Source: Turnera subulata (taxonomy: Eukaryota > Streptophyta > Magnoliopsida > Malpighiales > Passifloraceae). Taken from it: 64,000 nt of DNA. The notes below the pieces were generated by a model, which was not told the DNA's origin, ran no database searches, and was given only the letters and a program-made list of their open reading frames with translations. Below, piece after piece: positions 1-12,925 of this stretch (positions are counted from its first letter, which is position 1; every line of letters begins with the position of its first letter). The stretch lies in contig JAKUCV010002350.1 of assembly GCA_028386065.3 (NCBI GenBank), forward strand, positions 81,618-145,617, read 5' to 3'. Both the position numbers and the translations under genes were made by a program.

Positions 1-1
1 T

Positions 2-908
2 GCTCTCTTTCCCAGCACTAAAATTCCACCTCAAGCGAAAGTTTGTACACTAATTTCTCATATTTCTTGGAGCTGGCCTACAACCCGAATGCCTATTATT
101 TCCCACCTGCAGCAAGCTGCTACTCATGCCATTACTCCAACTTTGGATGCTGATAAAGTCCACTGGACATTATCACCCTCAGGGCTGTACACTGTTCGTA
201 GTGCCTGGGAGCATATTCGAATCAAAAAGCCTCGGGTCTCATGGTTTAAGCTATTATGGTCTGCTGGCCACATTCCTCGGCATAGTTTTATATCCTGGTT
301 GGCTGTTCTTAATCGTCTAGCCACTAGACAGAGACTACATGATTGGGGGGTTGTCACTGATGCCTCTTGTCTTTTCTGCTCTTACCCGGAGGAATCAAGA
401 GACCACTTATTCTTTGCTTGTCCTTACACGGCAGAAATTTGGACTCGACTACTCTCTCTTTGTAATATGCGCAGAACTGTAAGTTCCTGGCCAACTGAAT
501 TTCTTTGGGCGCAAAAATTCCTGCAGAAGAAGAATGTTAAGTCCATGATCCTACGACTTCTTTGGTGTGCCTGTATATATCATATCTGGAGGGAGAGGAA
601 TACTCGACACTTCACTCACTGTTTTCGGCCACCAGATGCAATCTTTGCTGCTGTTTGTGCTGATGTAAAACTGCGGTTTTGTGGTTTGTCCAACTTGAAA
701 CCTAGACCTTTATCTCTAGAGTTGCAGTCTTTGTGTACATTCTGGGGTCTAAAAATCCCAGCTCCTGCTTGATAGGTTGTTCTTTGTAATTGTCTGATTC
801 AGGCTTTTCTAAAAGCCTGCTTTACTTCTACATTGTATTCATCTTTGTTAGGATTCTCCTAACCATTTCGTAATGAAATTGATTAATTCTCAAAAAAAAA
901 AATAAAAA
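2..908 (+). mobile_element. LINE (non-LTR retrotransposon) 3' end with zf-RVT domain
   Basis: The reading frame is open from base 2 and ends at 772, so the element enters from outside the window. The encoded segment is the zinc-binding region found at the C-terminus of plant LINE reverse transcriptases. It shows W..LW....P....F.WL, then a Cys pair (CLFC) and the H/C pair in 'DHLFFACP', followed by the usual tryptophan-rich tail. After the stop comes about 120 bases of 3' UTR and an A-rich tail near 891-908. The 5' part and one target-site duplication lie off the window. Family assignment is firm; activity cannot be judged. Confidence 0.85.
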
Positions 909-923
909 CTTTTTTACCCCAAA

Positions 924-1380
924 TGGATACTACACGATTCTGATCTTAGCCTTGCTCCATTGTTACTAATGGAGAACCATCCATTGGTAGTAACACCACG
1001 GCACTACTTCAGCACTTGTATTAAAGAAGGTGGTACTCCTTTCAAATGGGCTCATGGGTCTGAAATATGGGAATTTGCTTCCATGAAACCTGAACTCAAC
1101 ACCATGTTTAATGAAGGCATGGCATCTACAGCCATGGCTGTGATGAGGGCGTTTTTATCACATTATGGAGATGGCCTCAAGGATGTTGAGACATTGGTGG
1201 ATGTAGGTGGTGGTACTGGGAGACATGTTGCCGAGATTGTCCAAAACTATCCGCACATCAAAGGCATAAACTTCGATCTGCCACATGTTGTAGCCACAGC
1301 ACCTCCGTATGAGGGCGTCTCGCATGTTGGCGGGGACATGTTTGAATCCATTCCTTCTGCTGATGCTATTTTCATGAAGG
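924..1380 (+). pseudogene. O-methyltransferase exon fragment (plant COMT-like family)
   Basis: The translation holds the middle of a plant class II O-methyltransferase. It includes the SAM-binding motif I 'LVDVGGGTGRHVAEIV' and downstream 'FDLPHVVATAP' and 'HVGGDMFESIP'. The frame runs back to 924 with no Met; the substrate and dimerisation N-terminus is missing, because a LINE A-tail sits a few bases upstream. The segment ends at 'IFMK' followed by GT, the family's usual intron position. No second exon (the one with the catalytic His) follows, and hAT-like sequence comes next. It is therefore a dead fragment. Similarity is to alkaloid or flavonoid O-methyltransferases generally; the substrate cannot be told. 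Confidence 0.8.
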
Positions 1381-1459
1381 TAAAAAAAATGTCCATAACA
1401 TAACAACGTTGCTATTGAGTGTCTTGAAGTTTTTTTCATAGTCACATAATACGCTTAAA

Positions 1460-2050
1460 TTGTGAGGTTCGGCGTACTGGTTCGTTCGAACCCAAACGCG
1501 GTACGTGAGAGTACTGGTACGCTTGGGTACGCGAACCAATTCGCTACCAGCAGCGAACTGATACTTCCTGAGGTTGAAGACGAATTCCTTTGGTTTTAAT
1601 GACTTTTGCTCCCTCTCTTTTCTTTGGGAAAACGAAACGTGTCTCAAACAAAATAAATAAAAGGAATACGAAAGGACAACCCTATTTTTATGTGCTTAAC
1701 GTGTATTGTTCTAGGCAAATACAATACAACCAATTTATCTACCCACACGACAACTCTAATTCTCAAGCCAATTTTTAATTCTTTGTTAATATGGTTTTTG
1801 GAAAAAGAAAATCCCAAGCATCTATTGAAGAAATTCTCCAAAATCCTAGTGATACTGAAGGTGGAGAATCGAGCGATGATGAAGGGTCACAGGCTGAGCA
1901 ATCAAATACAACAATTTCACCAAATTCAACGATTTCACCTCCATCAACAAAACAGGTCAAGCCTTTATTGAGTGAAGTTGTTATCATTGGTGCTTCTAAT
2001 GGGAAAAATCCTGGAGGTGTAAAGCGTTGGACNTTTTTTTTTCTTTCGTT
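1460..2050 (+). mobile_element. hAT-like transposon remnant (transposase N-terminus)
   Basis: Bases 1465-1545 carry repeated, partly inverted motifs built on GGTTCG, GGTACG and CGAACC, as in hAT subterminal regions. An ATG at 1791 opens a frame rich in Ser, Glu and Asp. It ends in 'SNGKNPGGVKRW', which resembles the sequence that leads into the BED zinc finger of plant hAT transposases. The frame then runs into a single N at 2032 and poly-T, and no zinc-finger Cys/His are found. It is a short, broken fragment. The assignment rests on local motifs only. Confidence 0.45.
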
Positions 2051-2109
2051 TTTTAAAACAGAGAGTAACGGCCAAAAAAAGGAGGTTTTAGTTTTTACTT
2101 CTAACTAGA

Positions 2110-3668
2110 ATACTTAGCAGTACTATAACTCTTCAAAACTTGAAAAAAGAGTGAGATTAAAAGATAAGTATAGGAGAAGTGATTGATGTTAAAGATGAGA
2201 CCTTGATAAAGAGATTAGGATTTTCAGATCATGAGAGAGAGAGACAAGGGAGCAAATTTCGCGGGAAAAGAGTGCTAATGTGTTTTATGTATAATAATAA
2301 TAAGATTAGTACTAAGAGTAAGTAAGTGAAGAGAGAGATAATCCAACGGAAATAATGCCTCCGTTTAAAACTACACTTATTGCCTGTTTTTCTGTTTAAA
2401 CGGCGTGTGTTTGATGGACTACTTTGCGGGTCAAAATTAAGTGGAATCAGGGGAAATTTAATGCAATTGACCCGAGCCCCATTTTTCCGGGTTTAGAAAA
2501 GGAGTCTGAAAGAACTACCGAGGTTGACTCGGTGGGTCCATTGGGTCACAAATTTCCCGGATAAATGATGGCCAAATCCTGATTCAACCGAAAATTTACG
2601 AATGCATTATCAATCTGGAAAACCAAACCGGGTCACGGTTACTAGGTTCAAGCGGCCGGGCCGGTCCGAGTTGGAAAACAATGATAATAACACTACTGAT
2701 ACTACAACTAACGGGGTCGAAACCTTAAAACCGACACGACCCGTTTAATAATCCTGTCTGGATACTTGAATCCCGAAGGATATGGTGACTCCTAGGTTGG
2801 TGTAAGGCATAGCTGCCCAAAGGGAAGTGTTAACGTTTAAGCCGGCTCGGAAATCTAGCAGTTTATTTGTAATTAATTTTCATATGATTCTTCTTGTTTC
2901 CATGCTTATCGGGTATTTTAAGTTGGGTGATATCAGATTTACTGTATCTTTTTATGGGAAGTGGATTAAGTTGCTCCGGGCAAAATTAGACGTTACTACA
3001 AATTTGTTTAATTTATGATATTGCTTGGTGGTGGTGGTAATGAGTTTGCATCTAGTAAATACAACTATAAAAAGTCTTAAAAACTGTGGAAAACACGGCT
3101 TTAATTACAAACAAAAAAGAAATGGAAAGTCACAATCAATTCACATGAGCCATGAGCATGTTAAAATTGGTAAATATAATATGGGTTGTGAAAGGAACGT
3201 TAGGAATATAAAGCGACATAAAACGAGTCTTCTGGCTTAATTATTTAACATACATAAGAAATAGTTATATGTACCGCTATGAAAATTTTGTATTAATATT
3301 TTTGAGTAAGTTTATGTTTGCTACATGGATATATGTATATATGTACAAACATTCATTATGTACCTTGTCTAGGCCGGCTAATGGGATCCAATTGGACAGA
3401 AAAACTGAAAGAATTGCATCACTTGTGTATTTCTAACCAACCACTCACTTAATCAAGTAATTTGTTCAGGTTTAGTAAAGAACAGGTCAGAAGTAAACAA
3501 ACATTCTTGATAAAGACGGTACAACTAGCCCAGCTGTATTTAACAAGTCAATGGACAAGCATCACAAACCGAATCTGATCATCCATTAAACAAGCAAGGC
3601 TGTCTGATTTTTTGATCTTCCACTATATATCATCCCCACCATAGCTGATCGGGTGTCAATAGAACACA
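2110..3668. other. Intergenic, no gene recognised
   Basis: No coding exon could be supported here. The stretch 2400-2760 is richer in G and C, with several CCGGG and GGGTC words, and looks like degraded repeat. The remainder is AT-rich. It includes the probable promoter and 5' UTR of the C2-domain gene that starts at 3669. Confidence 0.5.
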
Positions 3669-5156
3669 ATGCCTCAAGGAACACTTGAAGTTCTTCTTGT
3701 TGGAGCCAAAGGCCTAGAGGGCGCAGATTTCTTCTGTAAGATATCCAACCTGAACTCTTTATACCCACCAGGGAGACTGGTCTTTTCACTGTGATTATGC
3801 TGTTTCGGATTGTATATGTGCTGGTTTTAACATTGAGATTTTGTTGTCTGAAATAACTACTCTTGTCTTTCCCTTCGGTTTTCCTCCAGCTAATGTGAAG
3901 CAAAACAGACACTCACTTTTATGTTGTGATCAAATCTGAACTAAACATTAAAAGTTGTGTTGTTGTAATTGTGATGAGGGTGATGATTCTTTTTTCTCTG
4001 AGGTGGATGTCTGAGACAAAAGCCTATTCTTTTGTTTTTCATATGCTCGTATTGTAAAAGATGAGAGGATGCAAATGGTATGTTTATCAAATTTTATTGC
4101 CAAATGATCCCAGTAGGTACTTTTTTTCCGATAAAAAAGAATGGTTTTGCAGCCAATATCGATCCCTATGTCATCCTTACTTGCCGGACTCAGGAGCAAA
4201 GAAGCAGCATAGCTTCAGGTTCATTTCAAGTCTCCTCCTAATACTTTAGGCAAAAATTTACAGATTCTTCTTGTCCATGAATAGGAGTTTTACTGTTTCT
4301 CTATTCTGTTTTACAAGAGAATATGGTGAAGTGAATCTTTGAGATCCCTACACACCATAAATCTGTTAAACCCTGCAAGTAACGGTGATGGTTACAAATC
4401 TTGTTTTGTGCAATTCTTAATGGTTCACGCAGGCGCAGGATCTGTACCCGAATGGAACGAAACCTTTGTTTTCACCGTTTCTGAGGGAACTAAGGAGCTA
4501 TCTCTGAAGATAATGGATAAAGATACCATCTCTGAGGATGATTTCTTGGGAGAAACCTCGTGAGTTGCAGTTGTTTTTGATGTGTTTTTTGTTTTCTTTA
4601 CGTATCAACTCCTTTTGGTTTGCATGTACTTGTAGCAAATTCTATCAGTTATGGACTGAGTTGATCTGTCTCATATTTGCAGCATTTCCTTAGAGCCAGT
4701 GTTTGTGGAGGGAAACCTGCAGCCAACTTCATACAATGTAGTCAAGGACTCGGAGTATAGGGGAGAGATCAGAGTCGGCCTTACTTTTACTCCTCAGGTA
4801 ACCCATACTGAACTGCACCCCACCTGTGATTTGTTCAGGTCATTTATTTATCTTTTTAAGGTTAGGAGAACCGTTTCAATTGGCTATTGTTGTTTACTCC
4901 TGCAAAATGGAGAGCCTCTCATTAGCAGGTTAATACAAAATGATTGAGGGCTTAGATTGATGCTAGATTCAGATAAACAACTCTAAACCAAAATTTTAAC
5001 TATGGCATAGGAAGTAAAACAGTACTGGAAGCTTTACTCCATTGGTTACAATATCTCCATAATTTATGTCTTTCATTACTGCAGGAAGATGGCAGTCGAA
5101 GACTAGACACGGAGGATAGCTATGGTGGATGGAAAGAATCTGCTTACGGAAATTGA
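3669..5156 (+). CDS. Small C2-domain protein, elicitor-responsive protein 3-like
   Basis: Five exons join in frame: 3669-3735, 4153-4218, 4433-4559, 4683-4797 and 5085-5156, giving 148 residues. All introns are GT-AG. The protein is a single C2 domain from the N-terminus ('GTLEVLLVGAKGLEGADFF', then 'NIDPYV' and 'TQEQRSS'). Acidic Ca2+-binding loops are visible at D20 and D26 and in 'MDKDTISEDD'. A short acidic tail ends in 'GGWKESAYGN'. Length and architecture match plant ERG3-type proteins, which bind phospholipid in a calcium-dependent way at the plasma membrane and are linked to defence responses. The start is the first ATG, directly before the C2 beta-strand 1. Function is by family; I see no signal peptide or membrane segment. 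Confidence 0.85.
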
Positions 5157-5840
5157 ACCCAGGTTTTGCTATATGAAGTTCATTGTTGCCTGACCATCCT
5201 TTGAATTAATGGAAAATAAAGAGATGGATATATAGACTTTGTAGTGGGATTTCTATTTGGGATGAGTACCGTTTAACACTGCTCTTTTGTTATGAAATCT
5301 GGTTTCAGTGTCAAGTTACTATACAACTGCTTGAAACTCATTTAAATTCTAAACCAATTTAAAATGTTCCGGCCCCCTATATTGGTACCTTCAATCAAAA
5401 TTTGGAGAGTTCTAAGTTTTTGCCTGTAGAAGAGGTTGATCGTGAATAAAGACCATAAAATGAATAAAAAGTGAAGAGTTGAAAGTTGAAACCTGCTTGT
5501 GTAACAGGTATAGGAACATGAAAATGGAAATCAGGCAAGCCTTCCCATTAAGCCTTTCATCAACTGATAAAAGGTTAATAAAATGGCCACACTTGGAAAA
5601 GTAAAGCTAGATTTTCCTCAATAATCTTCCCTTTCGAAGTAGTTTATTGCCTGATGGAGAATAAAGGCACAAAGCTCCTGAAATTTATGAATTAGCAACA
5701 GTTTGTCCTCTCTTATCAAATGAACAAATAACACCCTGCCCTTGGAATGACTTGCTAGGGTGCTTCAAATATGTGAAAGATGAACCTAGTAGGAATAAGA
5801 AAACAGCAGTTTCATCCAACTGGACAAAGAAACCCAATAT

Positions 5841-8800
5841 TCATGCTATCAACTTTTCAAGTTTTCCCAAGAAAGACATATCAACATCCTTGATTGGCAG
5901 TGCTTCAACTCTATTGAAAAGTGCCTGACGCAGACGAGCATATGGCCTCTTCCTGAAATAAGTGAACCTGAAATCCCTGGCAGGTGGTCTCGGCTGTTCA
6001 GGATCGGCACCCAGCTCATTGGAGGGCTGTGCATTGCGTTTTGTCTCTCCCGGTTCGGGAAATTGATCAGTTGTCACCACGTTGGATGTCTCTGTTTCAA
6101 GCCTAGAAGCTCCGAGATGTTCAGGCGATAAAATAGTATCTTTCCCACTTGACTCCCCTTTTTGAAAGTTGGACACCTCCAAGTTAGTTGTTTCCACCAA
6201 GTCAAAATCTTTCTCACCTACAATAGATTAAGAAAATATAGAAAAGGTTAAAGCCAAAATCATCATCTGCATTACTGTAACACAAGCATTACTCCATAAA
6301 CAAATACGAGGTGAATCATTCCAGGAACCTCAACTTGTAGTATGATGTGCTGCAACATAATCTTTTTGCTAAAGATGAAGTTCTTACATCAAGTTGAACA
6401 TTAAAGTCTGAACACAACTGTAGAAAGAACTCAAAGCTTAAAAAGATTTCCAGTTCCGTGAGTTTCTGACATTACCCTGACTTGTGGCAGAGGATTGCAA
6501 GCTCTGTCTAGGTAAAGCGTTTCTGTAACAATGTTCAGATTCATTCTTCAATTTGCTCGCCACAAAGTCCTAGCAGAAAAAAGGAGGATAAACATGAAGG
6601 AGATTGACAATAAATTGAGCAATGAACAGCATCACCTAGCACAAGCCTCCATAGGAAGAAGGAAAAAAAGCAAGCTGTGCCTAACACAAGTCTCTCCCTT
6701 CGATTTATTTTAAGCAAACAATGCACCTCAACCACGTAGGCTCACCTTGGATTCCACCCTCATTAAATAAGAAGAATTATCTTTTGGGTTATTTCAGTCC
6801 AATTGTTAATTAGACAATGCAATGACGATCATCAAACTACATATAGGAAACTTTTCAAGACCACAAAACAGACTGCCATATCATATAAGCAAAATTTTAG
6901 GCACAAAAAAAAACTAAAACATAAACACGACCAATGCGAGAAAAATTAAGCTGTCAATTAAAAGACAGATGAAACCACATACAGATTCTTCTACCATCAC
7001 AAAATGTTTAACATTTCCTTTTCAGCTTTGTTACTGGAAGCCCTTGTTTTTATACTGAGAAATGAAATAGCTGGCGTCACATGTCAGACCTGGGAGAACC
7101 GATTCAGACTTACCGGTGAGTAAATGGAAATCTTTGTTTCCTTTGCATGGTCAACATAGCGAATGAGGTCTTCATAGTTATAGAAGTGTTGCCCTGTTTC
7201 CTGACATAGGTAGTACTGCAATGCAAGACATAACATTTGCAATATAAGTTGAAGCATCCAAAGCACTATGATAATCAAGTAACTCATTTGCAATACAAGT
7301 TGAAGGGTCCAATGGAATTTCAACACTTTGAATTGAAGCGACCATAACATGACAGACTATCCTGGCTCATTAGCCCAAAGGCGGAAAGCGCATAGCCATC
7401 TTAAATGTTGTCTAGTGCCCCGCTGCCACATGTTGAATTGTACTGTAAGAATCTCTTAAATGACCAATCAGCCAGTGAGAAGCTACCAACTTTCCAAAAT
7501 CTAAAAATTGAAGGAACAGGAAAGTATATGAAACTATTTACAGACAGAAACAAGTCAACCTGCCTTTTTCTCTAGCAGCACGCACCAAAATCCAACATTA
7601 ACATCAGATCAACAGCCGAGAGGCAACCTACTATGGTAAGCCTTTTAGGCATATGCCACATGACAAAAAGGGAAGCTTAACCTCAAAAACTACCAAAAAG
7701 ACAAATCAAGAGTTCCTAGACTTCATGAACACATCCTTTAGAACTGTCATAAGCTCTTGAGTAAATTCTTTCATTTGTAACTACCATATTCATTCAGCCC
7801 CACCTTAACATTGGATCTGAATATGGAAGGTGGTTCATTGAAGTATGAGATTACACAAGGCAGAAGTCGAAATCCACACAGATAATACCTGATCAATTAT
7901 AGCAATCTACCATGGCAAAGTTTTTACTCAAAGGTGACTTATGCAACAAGTCCACACATTATCAATATCCTAGTTTCCAGTAAGATGCAACAGATTCAAT
8001 TTGAATGAAGATTGTGATGAAACATACAAGCTAACAAATCTAGGAGCACGGTCCACCCAATCACAATTATGCAGGAATATAAAGTAAGACAGCAGCAAAA
8101 CAATAAAATTAACACATAAAAGATGCATCCAGTAGTCAACCCAAGTTCATGTGTTTGCATTCTGCATTAAGTTACCGATAATTTTCTTCCGTCTCTCTGC
8201 TTTTCAACCACCAGCTTCCAATGTTTGGGTATTGGCTTCAATGATTTCTGGTAGGTCATGTTGGATTGTGGAGACAAGGCACGTTCCTTTGCCAGCAGCA
8301 AGGATACTGTCTCAACTAATCCTGGAAGAGCTATCTAGCCCTAGGCAGCGACGCTAACGAGGCTTAAAAAAGCCACTGGATTGGACAGAGTAGATTCAGC
8401 TGTTGTCGCGTATCCGCGTACTTTCCACCTGTCAGAATTCAGGACCCAAATCATTCCTGAAAATGGAAAAGGAAATAAATTTCCTTTCATTTGGTTTCGT
8501 ATCATATCTACTCTTTCCAAGCAATGGAGTTCAATTACAGCACGAATCCTTTTCCGAGGTTAAGATGATTATCACAAAGCAAAGCAGTGAAGGAAGTACA
8601 CAGGGTAATCGTGAAGCCCACAGAAACAAACTTTATAACAAGAAAAAGGTAAAATGTGTAACTGAAGTTGGGCCACAGGATTATGCATGCCACTTGTACA
8701 GCAATTTCTAAAGAGAGAAGACAACTTGTTTCACTTGAACTTTGATGAGAGCATACAAACTGAAGAACCAACGAAAACAAAAAACCATAAGAACCCCATT

Positions 8801-9433
8801 TTCCGCCTTAATTAGCAATGCCATCAAGAGCTTGATTAACCAGACTGAGATCTTTGCAAAATAGGCGATCCAATTTAATGTCCACAAAGCAATCATTTAT
8901 GCTGCTATCTAAACATTTACTAGCTCTTGCTAAACTTGTGGATGCCATGCGTACTCCAGATAAGATTAAAAAAAAGTTACAAATAGGAAACCAAAGATAC
9001 CAATTTGTAACTAATATTACAAACCAATCGGGCCATGGAGATTGCAATAACTCTTGAGCCCTGCTTCCTGGTTTCTTCTTGTATGTTGCCATTTTTGCAC
9101 TTTGATCAGTAGATACATGATACCTACGCCTAAACCTAACATTGCACAAGAGAAAACAAAACAAAAAAAAACAGACGATGTAACTATCAACCTCAATGAG
9201 TAAACTAATAAAGTTAGATACAACAGAATCTTTCACGTAGCAGTACAATCATTACATAATCCAGTTCTGCAATAATAAATGACTATTAGCAGCAGTCGGA
9301 ATTAAAAAAACTGATGTGTACCTCCTTTGCAGAAACTTCGGGTTACAAGGACAAACTTTGAGGGGGTGTTCTTCTTTTCGGTTAAAGGAAGGACATCGAG
9401 GCCATGATAGAATTTACTGCCGGCGGTGCCCAT
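5841..9433 (-). CDS. MBD-like (methyl-CpG-binding domain-like) protein
   Basis: Six exons on the minus strand join in frame: 9433-9322, 9123-9025, 8321-8176, 7215-7114, 6569-6476 and 6217-5841, giving about 309 residues. The junction 8176/7215 brings together 'PKHWKLVVEKQRDGRKLS' and 'YYLCQETGQHFYNYEDL' followed by IRYV. This fits the MBD pattern W..v.e.R..G..Y.Y....G..F.s..dv.RY. The C-terminus is hydrophilic with a basic patch ('FTYFRKRPYARLRQALFN') and no other recognised domain. The three downstream exons have unambiguous splice sites and phases. The acceptors of exons 2 and 3 are less certain, so about 20 residues near the N-terminus may change. A second ATG, at about 9082 in another frame, was considered. 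Plant MBD proteins bind chromatin; methyl-DNA binding here is inference. Confidence 0.6.
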
Positions 9434-10116
9434 GGTCCAACCAACGACGCCATACCCTTTTTACCTCTCCATCAACCTCGAAGAACATGTAAAACCGGTT
9501 TCTTCACTGCCGAACCCTGCATTTCACAACAAGGGGAATGCTCCATGCGTCTTTTTCTACCTGTTATTGTTAGTTAACAAGAACAACCAGCGACAAGAAG
9601 TGAGCTTTTTGATGTTGTTTTGGTTTCTTCAGCCAGAAAATCGTGGGAAAGTTGCTTCTTGTTTGTGTCTGTCTGTGTCGTGGAATCGTCGTACTACACT
9701 TGAGCGCTTAAGACGTGTCCTCTGGGTTGACGACTATTGATAGTGACTCGTACAAAGGCTGTCTAGTACTGAACTACGTGTCGTGGATAGAAGGTCCTGT
9801 GGAATCGAGATAATGCCTACATGGCATATATGTTGGCATTGCTTATCTATAACACTTGGCATTCGTTGTTAATCATCATCTTTCAAGGTTCAAAATCGTA
9901 CTAACCATCAAAGACATCAAATTAATCAACAAGCAGACAAATATTTTTTTACATCAATTCCACTAAGTCCCTTTTTCTTCAACTTTGTGCATCATTACAC
10001 CATAAAAAGGTTGTCTTATTATGAACAATCACTTTCCTAAAAGTATCATCGATCGGAATGTGATTGGTCATAACATTTTCCATGCACGAGGAGTCTGCTC
10101 AAGATTTTCTTCAGAG
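9434..10116. other. Intergenic: MBD-like gene promoter and DGD2 3' flank
   Basis: No coding exon found. Bases 9434-9760 should hold the promoter and 5' UTR of the minus-strand MBD-like gene. Bases 9900-10116 are the 3' UTR and downstream flank of DGD2. Confidence 0.5.
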
Positions 10117-12925
10117 TCATGTTGCTGCTGGACGAGCCAGCCCAAGCTCCTTGCATAGCTCTTCATCTGGTTGCAGGGTCCCGGGAATTGCACCAAAAGC
10201 TTTTCTTGATGCTTCAGATCCAGAAGCCACATAATGCAAATATGCTGATGCATCCTCCATTTTGGAACTAAAAGAAAGGGTAGCAAAGTTCTTTGAAGGA
10301 CGTTTAGTCAGTTTCTTTGGAAGTTCCCGGTCAAGTCCCGCAACTTTCAGGAACCGCTCCGTGGCAGCCTCCCATGACAGCTCATGCCTCTGTGCATCAG
10401 TCAGCTCAGCAGGTTCTTCGTTCAAGGCCTTGAGTGTGGCCTCAACGAAGCCTTTGCTGTTATCATAAGTTCGACAGTTGGGGAACTGCTTGAAGAAGTC
10501 ATTCGAGGGGTGGTTGGCACATACGACAATTTTTCCCATTGCCAATGCCTCGGCCGTAGTTGTGCAAACTACATCTGTGGTACTGGGATTCAGGAACACT
10601 TTATAGCTGGTGAAGCAGACAGAGAAGGAAAACACAGTCAAAGCTCTGTTAGAGGACGATAATAAATAAGAATGGGGACTAGAATTCCAATAGTATGACT
10701 AAACCATGACTTGCTATTATCAGTAGTGAAGTGGTTCCTCAAGCAAATTACTGGCAGAAGTAAGATGCCAAGATAAAGCAAAGATATTAGCCTAAAAGTT
10801 GAGCGGTAGCAGATGAAGGTTCCACTAATAGAAAGAAACGAATTTTGAAGTGCGACATTTTAACTTATAGTGTGTAGGCTTAGTAGAAGTTCCACTGCCT
10901 GTTGTGAGAAGAAGGAGCAGCTTCCTCACACAAATTGATTTCCAAGGATGTAATTTCAACCAGAGGTAAGAGTGTTTCTGGATTAAGTGGAGCTTGAATT
11001 TAAAAAGCAAAAGCACACTGATAACCTATATCGTCTTTTGCATGCCCATAATGTGGAATGGTATCAAGATACACCGCATTTTGTAGGTGTAGTAACAATT
11101 AACAAAAGAAAAGGGCTCTACATTAGATCTACAGTGTGAAGTAGGGCTTAAGGCAGGAATCTTACTCGTGGAAAACAGGATCAGCATGATCTCGCCCAGG
11201 ATTAACTCTAATAACCAGCTTCAACTTTTTGGCGGCTTCCTTAATTTGATCAGAATCCTCCCCCGTACCATACAAATCCATTTCAAGCCCCGCCAGCTCC
11301 TTTTGGTGTAGACGCAGAAGCTTGAGAAGCTCCTTGTAGCCTTTGCTCCATACCATTTTCCCAATGTAGTAAGCACCTTTAGAGAAGTTTGTGTTTCCAT
11401 CTCTCTTCTTGTCACCAATCTCAAGGAATTTAGGATTCACTCCATGAACATTGCAAATGATGGATTCAGGATAATCCTGGGTGGCAGCAGATAATCTGAT
11501 AACCTGCACTCATGTTGCAAGTACAATCCAGTTGGCAAATAATTCCTAGGATTCATAGCAAATAAGTCATAAGAATAAGAAAGATTTCACTTTTTGGCAT
11601 GGTAGAATATCTAAATCAACCTCACCGAGAAGCAATGATCTGCACATTAGGGAATCGCAGGTGCAGATGAAGCATGTTTCTGAATCAAAAACTCCATACA
11701 AAGAGGTAAACGACAACAATTGCTACAGGGTGAGGGAGGTCACTTTGAAAAGGGTAACCCTCCAGTAGTTATTGCATATTGTCCACTAATCAAATAACAA
11801 GTGGGAGAACACAACGAGAATTGTGTGTGCCCTGTAGTGCTACGGTTACCAAATCAAATAGGGATGAATACATCTTGATATGGAAATCAGCTGTGTATTA
11901 CTACTATAGCTGACTAGGGAGGAATATTGCCATCAACAAGCTAGTCTTTGTACCATCTTGACTTGATTCAATAACTTGAAGGCAGGCGATCCAGAGGAAA
12001 ACCACTTTCCAAGATCTTCCTCCAACAGAAAGCACAACAAGCATGGTTGACAGCCATTGTTAATTGGTTGGAAAAATAATGTAATAAGCATTTGGTACAT
12101 GGAAAAAATAGAAATTCAAGATCTTAAACAAAGAATTGCGCATGAAAGTCTCACAAACAGAACTGGGGACTCTCACAAGATGGTAAAGAAGCAGCTCATC
12201 CAAATTAATAAATCCTTACGTGGACAAGTTTAAACTCAAACATTCTATAAAGGGCCATTCTTAAGGATCCAAAATACCTTGTGGCAATAAATGCCAACCA
12301 CCCAGTTGTTAAGATACTTTAGTATAAGTGCTTTCATCCGCCCATTCTTCTCCCTCCTCACATACTCCAAGTAATTGGTGTGGATGATTCCGATCACAAG
12401 GCGGAACTTAGTTTTCCATCTCTTCCCATGATGAAACCATGTAAGATGCTCAGGCTCCTCCAGGACAGCAACCTCGGCCTCTTCATCAGGGATGACTTCA
12501 GATATATCCCCAACAGCAAGAATGCTTCTTTTATCTACAGCAAACTGCACCATGTACAAAATTTCAAGAATCAAAAAAATCACCATCATCAAATTCACAC
12601 ACGCCACAAACCATATCCAACTGATACATTCTCCAGTGATTACCTTTGCGGGATAGAATCTGATATCAAAACCGAGTGGAAACGAAACCCTCTCTTCTAG
12701 CCATTTCCTCACATAAGCTTCTTGCTCCGAAGGCGAGCTGAATGTGATGTTAGCAGGATAGACAAGCTTCTGATGATCCAAAGTCAACCAAGGAATCACT
12801 AATGTGACCCTCCTACTCCCATCTTTTGCTAGATATGCAGCCCGAAACAGAGGATTAACAGCAGTCCCTGTCATCCATGGAAGGCTAGCCGTGGTAAAAA
12901 TCGCGATATGCTGCTTCTTATCCAT
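10117..12925 (-). CDS. DGD2: Digalactosyldiacylglycerol synthase 2, chloroplast outer envelope
   Basis: Four coding exons join in frame: 12925-12644, 12544-12278, 11503-11166 and 10606-10117, giving 458 residues, close to known plant DGD2 proteins. The enzyme transfers galactose from UDP-galactose to MGDG to make DGDG at the outer chloroplast envelope. The N-terminus 'HIAIFTTASLPWMTGTAVNP' and the GT4 glycosyltransferase C-terminal signature 'TTTAEALAMGKIVVCANHP' are intact, as are 'HTNYLEYV' and 'NVHGVNPKFLEIG'. There is no long N-terminal extension of the DGD1 type, which supports DGD2. DGD2 is generally induced by phosphate starvation; no P1BS site was searched for systematically. The gene diverges from the PH-like gene at 14050 across about 1.1 kb. 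Confidence 0.95.

Noticed and set aside
1465..1545. Palindrome-rich GGTACG/GGTTCG cluster as a possible regulatory array
   Set aside because: It directly precedes the hAT-like transposase start and is better explained as transposon subterminal repeats.
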